From Anisus vortex (lineage: Eukaryota > Mollusca > Gastropoda > Planorbidae), in assembly GCA_949126835.1 (NCBI GenBank), contig OX421496.1, forward strand, positions 17,251,844 to 17,315,843: a stretch of DNA of 64,000 nucleotides, given 5' to 3'. The position numbers were made by a program, and so were the translations under genes. This document shows, in pieces, positions 61,035-64,000 of this stretch. Below the pieces are notes generated by a model. The model was not told the DNA's origin. It searched no databases and was given only the letters and a program-made list of their open reading frames with translations. How positions within the stretch are numbered: the stretch's first letter is position 1; every line of letters begins with the position of its first letter.

Positions 61035-61358
61035 GGTGTCTTATGCTTGGTGGGGCCTAGTAAATGGCAAATGGAATCACTGTAAATATGGCAACGGTAA
61101 ATATTGCAAAACTTTCAAACCGGTAAAAACGGCAACGGTAATGGTGTCTTATGCTTGGTGGGGCCTAGTAAATGGCAAATGGAATCACTGTAAATATTGC
61201 AACGGTAAATATTGCAAAACTTTCAAACCGGTAAAAACGGCAACGGTAATGGTGTCTTATGCTTGGTGGGGCCTAGTAAATGGCAAATGGAATCACTGTA
61301 AATATGGCAACGGTAAATATAGGAAAATTTCAAACCGTTAAAATTGGCAACGGTAAAA
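61035..61358. repeat. 108-bp tandem repeat, 3 units
   Basis: The word ggtgtcttatgcttggtggg starts at 61,035, 61,143 and 61,251. Each unit carries the ggcaacggtaaat tip motif shared with the palindrome at 32.7 kb. As 108 is a multiple of 3, the plus-strand frame stays open for 105 codons and encodes only the repeat. Confidence 0.93.
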
Positions 61359-61442
61359 CTGGATAATATATTAACCGTTGTAAAATTTACCTTGCCGATT
61401 TTACTGTTGCTTTATTTACCGTTGCCATTTGCACCGTGCACC
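61074..61442. mobile_element. Small relative of the palindromic element
   Basis: The left tip gaatcactgtaaatatggca and right tip (inverted) ggtgcacggtgcaaatggca parallel the two tips of the 32.7-35.1 kb element (gaatcactgtaaatttggca and ggtgctcggtaagtttggca). The octamer ggcaaatg flanks both sides (61,066-61,073 and 61,443-61,450). The left part is expanded into 108-bp units, and the right part carries the inverted tttaccgttgcc motif. No coding capacity. Confidence 0.6.
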
Positions 61443-61454
61443 GGCAAATGTACT

Positions 61455-62425
61455 GATTGTATTAGTGTAGTTATAAATGTACATTATCTAGCAGTGTAGC
61501 TGTATGTACTGAAGTTGTGTATGCAGTATGCATGTAACCATGCAGTAAATCTTGGCTAATGACGGGTTAAAGTAGTTGCAGACATGAATGATTTATGCTC
61601 AATATTAAAATGTAGGCCTATGTAATATTTATACATTAAGTACTGTAAGATGATATGTTCAATTATATGTATCTGCTAATATGTTCATGTTCTTATGTTT
61701 ATGTTCACATTATAATGTTAAATGCACAATACAGTTCGCTCTGAACGATCACGGCCATGGCTATACTCTGCAGCTTGACTAATTGACTGATATTAACACT
61801 AATAACATTAATATTAACGAGTAGTCTAAGGGTAAAAATTATAACAGAAATGAAGGAAAGTAAAATATAAAAAAACGAAATCACCACCATCTGTTTTAAA
61901 GAGCTAATATTTAGACGTTAATGGCTAGTATTTTAAAGTACTAATTACGAAACATGGGTAAAAATAATTGTCCATAAAACTTGGAGAAATCCATTATGAG
62001 TCTTAAGTCGTATGGTTCTTGTTATTGAAAACTAAGCCTAATTATACCGCCACTAAACGTAATTTGTGTAATTGAAAGTCTCGCGAGTTTGTCGATCCCA
62101 TTCTGCATTATAACTGCTTTTGTAAATTCGACGCCAGAATCCATTAACAGTAGACGGTTTTCATTTTAGAATATATTTAAAAAAACAACAAAAAAACTCT
62201 TCTGATTGGTGAATAATTATATCTGTGAATGCATTTTCTTTTTTAAATGGCGTTTGTATGCTAACGAGTTTTTCTTTCCCTGCAAGGTGTCTTTACACAA
62301 GTCCAGGCCATTTCTGGCATCAACCTTCTGCTTGTACACTTTGTTGTTGTTGTTTAAAATCCATAACATTAATTTAAAAAAAAAACATTCACGAAGGGGT
62401 AGATCTGTTAAAAACGTATGTTGAA
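61455..62425. other. A+T-rich DNA, nothing recognised
   Basis: No repeat or coding signature. Confidence 0.5.
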
Positions 62426-62429
62426 AGAT

Positions 62430-63115
62430 ATATTTAAAATTAGTTGAAAAGTTAGATGTTGACATGGTAAATGTTACAAGTTAAACGTCACAAAAGTAAT
62501 ATGTTGAAAAGATAGATGTTCAGAAGATGTTGAAAAGATAGATGTTCAAAAGATGTTGAAAAGATAGATGTTCAAAAGATGTTGAAAAGATAGATGTTCA
62601 AAAGATGTTGAAAAGATAGATGTTCAAAAGATGTTGAAAAGATAGATGTTCAAAAGATGTTGAAAAGATAGATGTTCAAAAGATGTTGAAAAGATAGATG
62701 TTCAAAAGATGTTGAAAAGATATGTTGGAAATTTAAATGTTGAAAAGTTATTTCTTCTTCTGTTTGTACTGTGGAGACTCCGTTAGACCCGAAGAAAAAG
62801 CCCACAATACAAGGATAAGTTGATTGCGAATGGTCTGGGATCCAAAGTTATATGCTTGAAAAGGTAGATGTTGAAAATGTATATGTTAAAAGGTAGCTGT
62901 TTAAAAAAAATTGTTGAAAAGTTATATGTTGAAAAGGTAGCTGTTGCAAATTTTTATGTTGGAATATAATATGTTGAAAAGCTATATGTTAAAAAGGTAG
63001 GACTACATGCTAAAATATATGTTGAAAAGATGTTGACTTTGAAAAGATTTATTAAAAAGATATGTTCAAAAGATATATGTTGAAACTGTATACGCTGGAA
63101 AAGTACAAGTTGCAA
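62430..63115. repeat. 26-bp minisatellite with degenerate flanks
   Basis: The core at 62,502-62,721 holds about 8.5 near-identical units of gatagatgttcaaaagatgt plus tgaaaa. Both sides (62,430-62,500 and 62,722-63,115) carry diverged atgttgaaaag-type words, interrupted by about 80 bp of unrelated sequence near 62,750-62,840. Young core, old edges. Confidence 0.92.
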
Positions 63116-63119
63116 AAAG

Positions 63120-64000
63120 TATGTAAGTACATGTGTGCATATATCTGTGTGTGAGACTATCGCCGTAAGTACAGCAGTGACTGGAATACAAGGGACATCT
63201 CCCATTGAATAGATTTCCTGACATTCCTCTCCTTGTAATTACGTTCGTTTATCTTTGTCTGGTTCGGCTTTCCCCACCACTCCCACCGGTAATTAGCCCA
63301 CTTCCATTCTTGACCACCACTGCCCCGTGATGGCTGGGCAGTGTGGCTGTGTGCCTCTCCGTGGTAGGCAGTGTCTGGGTGTGGGAAGAGGGGAGGAGAC
63401 AAAGGCACAGATTCCTCCACAAGTCCCTCCCATTGTAAACAATCCGTCTTCTTAACGCTTGGTTTCAATTCTTTACTTTGTTTTGTTTGTTCTTTCTCTA
63501 GTTTTTACACATTGAGTAAGGTTTATTGTAGGCAACGTAGATCAAACTTTACCACACACACAGAAATAAATAATACATTGTGAGAAATTCGTATATGTCT
63601 TAGTGGGAGGGGGGCGTTCATTGGATGGTACCATGGAGGCAGAAAGTGATGTAGGCATAGTTGGGTTGAAAACGGGTCGTCCACTTGATGATTGTACATA
63701 GATTATATATGTAGTTGACTTAAGGTGTAAAAAACAATTCCCGTTATAGACTTTCATGTCATGGCCAGAATGGTATAATTACGACACACTATTGACTGCG
63801 GCTAGAAATCGTAAACTCCGCGCACGCTTTATTATTTTGCCTTCAAATTTTGATGCAAATGTAGTATCTGAATTCCATAAGTATAAAATAAACACAAACA
63901 AAATAAATGCATTTTTTGAAATGTCTAAATCGTTCAACAATAATCAGATACAATATAATAAAAAAGGGAATAAAATAGCTACATTTTAATCCACATGATA
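63120..64000. other. Unique DNA, no gene supported
   Basis: ORFs of 70-103 codons show no domain. The 77-codon ORF at 63,756-63,989 has fairly ordinary composition but is A+T-driven and Asn/Lys-rich at its end. Confidence 0.4.

Overview
This is eukaryotic, gene-poor DNA, about 60% A+T by eye. It holds no complete host gene. It is crowded with transposon remnants, minisatellites, microsatellites and long homopolymer runs. Spliceosomal-type sequence, tRNA-derived SINEs, hAT DNA transposons and an APE-type non-LTR retrotransposon point to an animal. The recurring taggcct-type words and the style of the repeats suggest a mollusc, probably a heterobranch gastropod. That placement is inference only, because no marker gene is present.

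Layout. 1-10 kb: A+T-rich unique sequence, a 32-bp minisatellite (1.25-1.98 kb), a 14-bp minisatellite of about 100 units (2.98-4.42 kb), a SINE (5.1 kb) and CT/TA microsatellites (7.2-7.5 kb). 10.5-15 kb: a LINE 3' scrap, then two hAT-like DNA transposons back to back (10,990-12,722 with a perfect 8-bp target duplication; 12,922-14,874). 16-31 kb: mostly unrecognised DNA with small tandem repeats, a hairpin at 17.7 kb, an old SINE at 18.6 kb and a LINE tail at 28.7 kb. 32.7-35.1 kb: a large imperfect palindrome (arms over 600 bp) with a 9-bp flanking direct repeat; a short relative lies at 61.07-61.44 kb. 36.7-38.4 kb: two small non-autonomous hAT-like elements, and between them the best candidate host exon of the window (minus strand, about 37.75-37.94 kb). 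39.3-45.2 kb: a hAT transposon interrupted by a nearly intact LINE (40,253-43,617, minus strand) with a 14-bp target duplication. 48.8-61 kb: three SINE copies, a further hAT element (51.6-53.3 kb), fragments of two more, and several very regular minisatellites (27-, 15-, 20-, 11- and 32-bp units). 62.4-63.1 kb: a 26-bp minisatellite.

The only long ORF that behaves like a gene is the LINE polyprotein (925 codons to a TAG, readable about 80 codons further). Its APE endonuclease and reverse transcriptase motifs are intact. All other long ORFs are by-products of tandem repeats. The most interesting observations are the long-palindrome family with ggtaaatttggc-type tips, the nested LINE-in-hAT insertion, a SINE whose tail segment lies inverted at its head, a minisatellite that starts at a SINE target-site duplication, and the unassigned exon-like segment.
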